Virus record (IMG/VR): IMGVR_UViG_3300034082_002107 | Coordinates: 1 to 35,214 of that record | Origin: a virus | Direction: 5' to 3' (one strand) | Length of the DNA: 35,214 bases | Shown here: positions 34,579 through 35,214 of the stretch, piece after piece | How positions within the stretch are numbered: the first letter of the stretch is position 1 | How the letters are laid out: the number at the start of each line of letters is the position of its first letter | Notes under the pieces: generated by a model | What the model saw: only the letters and a program-made list of their open reading frames with translations | The model's database searches: none | Told to the model about the DNA's origin: nothing | Made by a program: the position numbers and the translations under genes

Positions 34579-35214
34579 TCCCAGTATCCTTTATCATCCT
34601 CAAAATGATTTTTATTGTTCCTGTTGAAGAATGAACTAACCATAAGTTTTAACATATACCACACTCCTTTCTGTTTGAACCTTCTTGGACTTGTGAATAC
34701 CGTTGTATTCATGATATAAAACTTGCTTGGTTTAACTTGTTTGGAGAATAGATAATCCTCGGCAACTCTTGCGTTTTCATCAAACCCACCGATTGTATCA
34801 TATACTTCTTTCTTAACCATCATGAACCCACCAAGACAAAATGGTGTGATTGGTTTGAATACCTTTTGTATTGTGTCAAACAATCTGAATATACTATTAT
34901 ACTCACCTGTCGTTGACCTTACCTTACATGTAATCAAATCTGTATTATGTAATAAGAACTCCCATATACAATTGTTTAATATGTTGAAATCCAATAAGAA
35001 TATGTCAGCGTCCAAAAATAGAACATAAGGTGTTTCCACATTCTCTGCTCCCTTATTTCTTGCAACAGACGGAAGTCCTCCTGAAATAATCTGTAGATTA
35101 AAATAATCTGTTCTCCTATTTTCCAAAGAATAGGATGTATAATCATCATCCGATGAATCACAAACAATAACTCTAACATCTTGTATTCCCTTTTGAAAGT
35201 TTAATAAGGACAAC
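34575..35214 (-). CDS. Glycosyltransferase family 2, N-terminus outside window
   Basis: At least 212 residues; the gene runs off the window's end, so the true start is unseen. GT-A features: VRVIVCDSSDDD, a SVARNKGAENVETPYVLFLD block ending in the D-A-D metal motif, then FCLGGFMMVKKEVYDTIGGF and the acceptor-side VAEDYLFSKQV (ED). Downstream, a basic-aromatic tail suggests membrane association. It should transfer a sugar from a nucleotide donor to a glycan or lipid. Coupled by ATGA to the LpxH-like gene, it suggests phage-directed envelope remodelling, with the RmlC-like gene as a possible donor-sugar source. Confidence 0.85.
   Translation of the reverse strand, partial: LSLLNFQKGIQDVRVIVCDSSDDDYTSYSLENRRTDYFNLQIISGGLPSVARNKGAENVETPYVLFLDADIFLLDFNILNNCIWEFLLHNTDLITCKVRSTTGEYNSIFRLFDTIQKVFKPITPFCLGGFMMVKKEVYDTIGGFDENARVAEDYLFSKQVKPSKFYIMNTTVFTSPRRFKQKGVWYMLKLMVSSFFNRNNKNHFEDDKGYWE

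Overview
The window reads as part of the genome of a large tailed bacteriophage, almost certainly infecting a member of the Bacteroidota. It is strongly AT-rich, genes are packed with 1-4 nt gaps, stop codons of convergent genes interlock, and many genes match small protein families seen mainly in phage contigs. Host evidence: eleven genes have the Bacteroidota -7 promoter element (TAnnTTTG, here TATATTTG or TATCTTTG) just upstream, some with a -33 TTTG 19-20 bp further up. There are also Bacteroidota-style lipoproteins and a carboxypeptidase-regulatory-like domain of the SusC type. No capsid, tail, polymerase, tRNA or cas gene is present, so this is an accessory and virion-cargo region, not a structural or replication module.

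The central theme is a large set of otherwise unrelated proteins that begin with a short amphipathic leader from a few related types: 'RLTESDL..LVKR', 'MKYIITESQ', 'RFFNLMESTIGD', 'LTEEEK.SI', and 'SEI.RV..IMGL'. Most leaders end within the first ~15-36 residues at a tripeptide (I/L)-x-E, the consensus cut by T4-type prohead proteases. My main hypothesis is that these are capsid-targeting leaders and that the proteins are packaged in the head and delivered with the DNA. The cargo includes a polyphosphate kinase 2 fused to a SleB-like cell-wall hydrolase, a zinc metallopeptidase (HEIGH), an OmpA-like domain protein, a carboxypeptidase-regulatory-domain protein, a cysteine-knuckle protein, a DUF5872-like protein and several membrane proteins. 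Monocistronic leader genes are preceded by TATTTAT, 4-17 nt before the ATG, whereas the TATATTTG class sits on genes without leaders. This suggests two transcription programmes.

Layout. 1-4.7 kb: leader genes, a 995-residue protein, a lipoprotein and a cysteine-knuckle protein. 4.8-11.3 kb: mixed-strand conserved phage genes (RmlC-like epimerase, cupin, DUF5872-like, metallopeptidase, DUF6915-like). 11.3-15.4 kb: the PPK2-SleB fusion and further leader genes. 15.4-18 kb: FKBP isomerase, a conserved phage protein, several very small genes and a secreted CAP-domain protein. 18-27.3 kb: a nearly continuous minus-strand run of leader genes separated by hairpin terminators, with a G-rich 45-bp intergenic repeat at three junctions. 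27.3-31.5 kb: HNH endonuclease, small membrane or lipoproteins and a second HExxH protein. 31.5-32.25 kb: a gene-poor segment with inverted repeats. 32.26-33.05 kb: a leader-family paralogue whose C-terminus is expanded into nine 36-bp repeats separated by unique 30-bp segments, a close mimic of a CRISPR array. 33-35.2 kb: two more leader genes, an LpxH-like phosphoesterase and a partial glycosyltransferase, which point to envelope modification.
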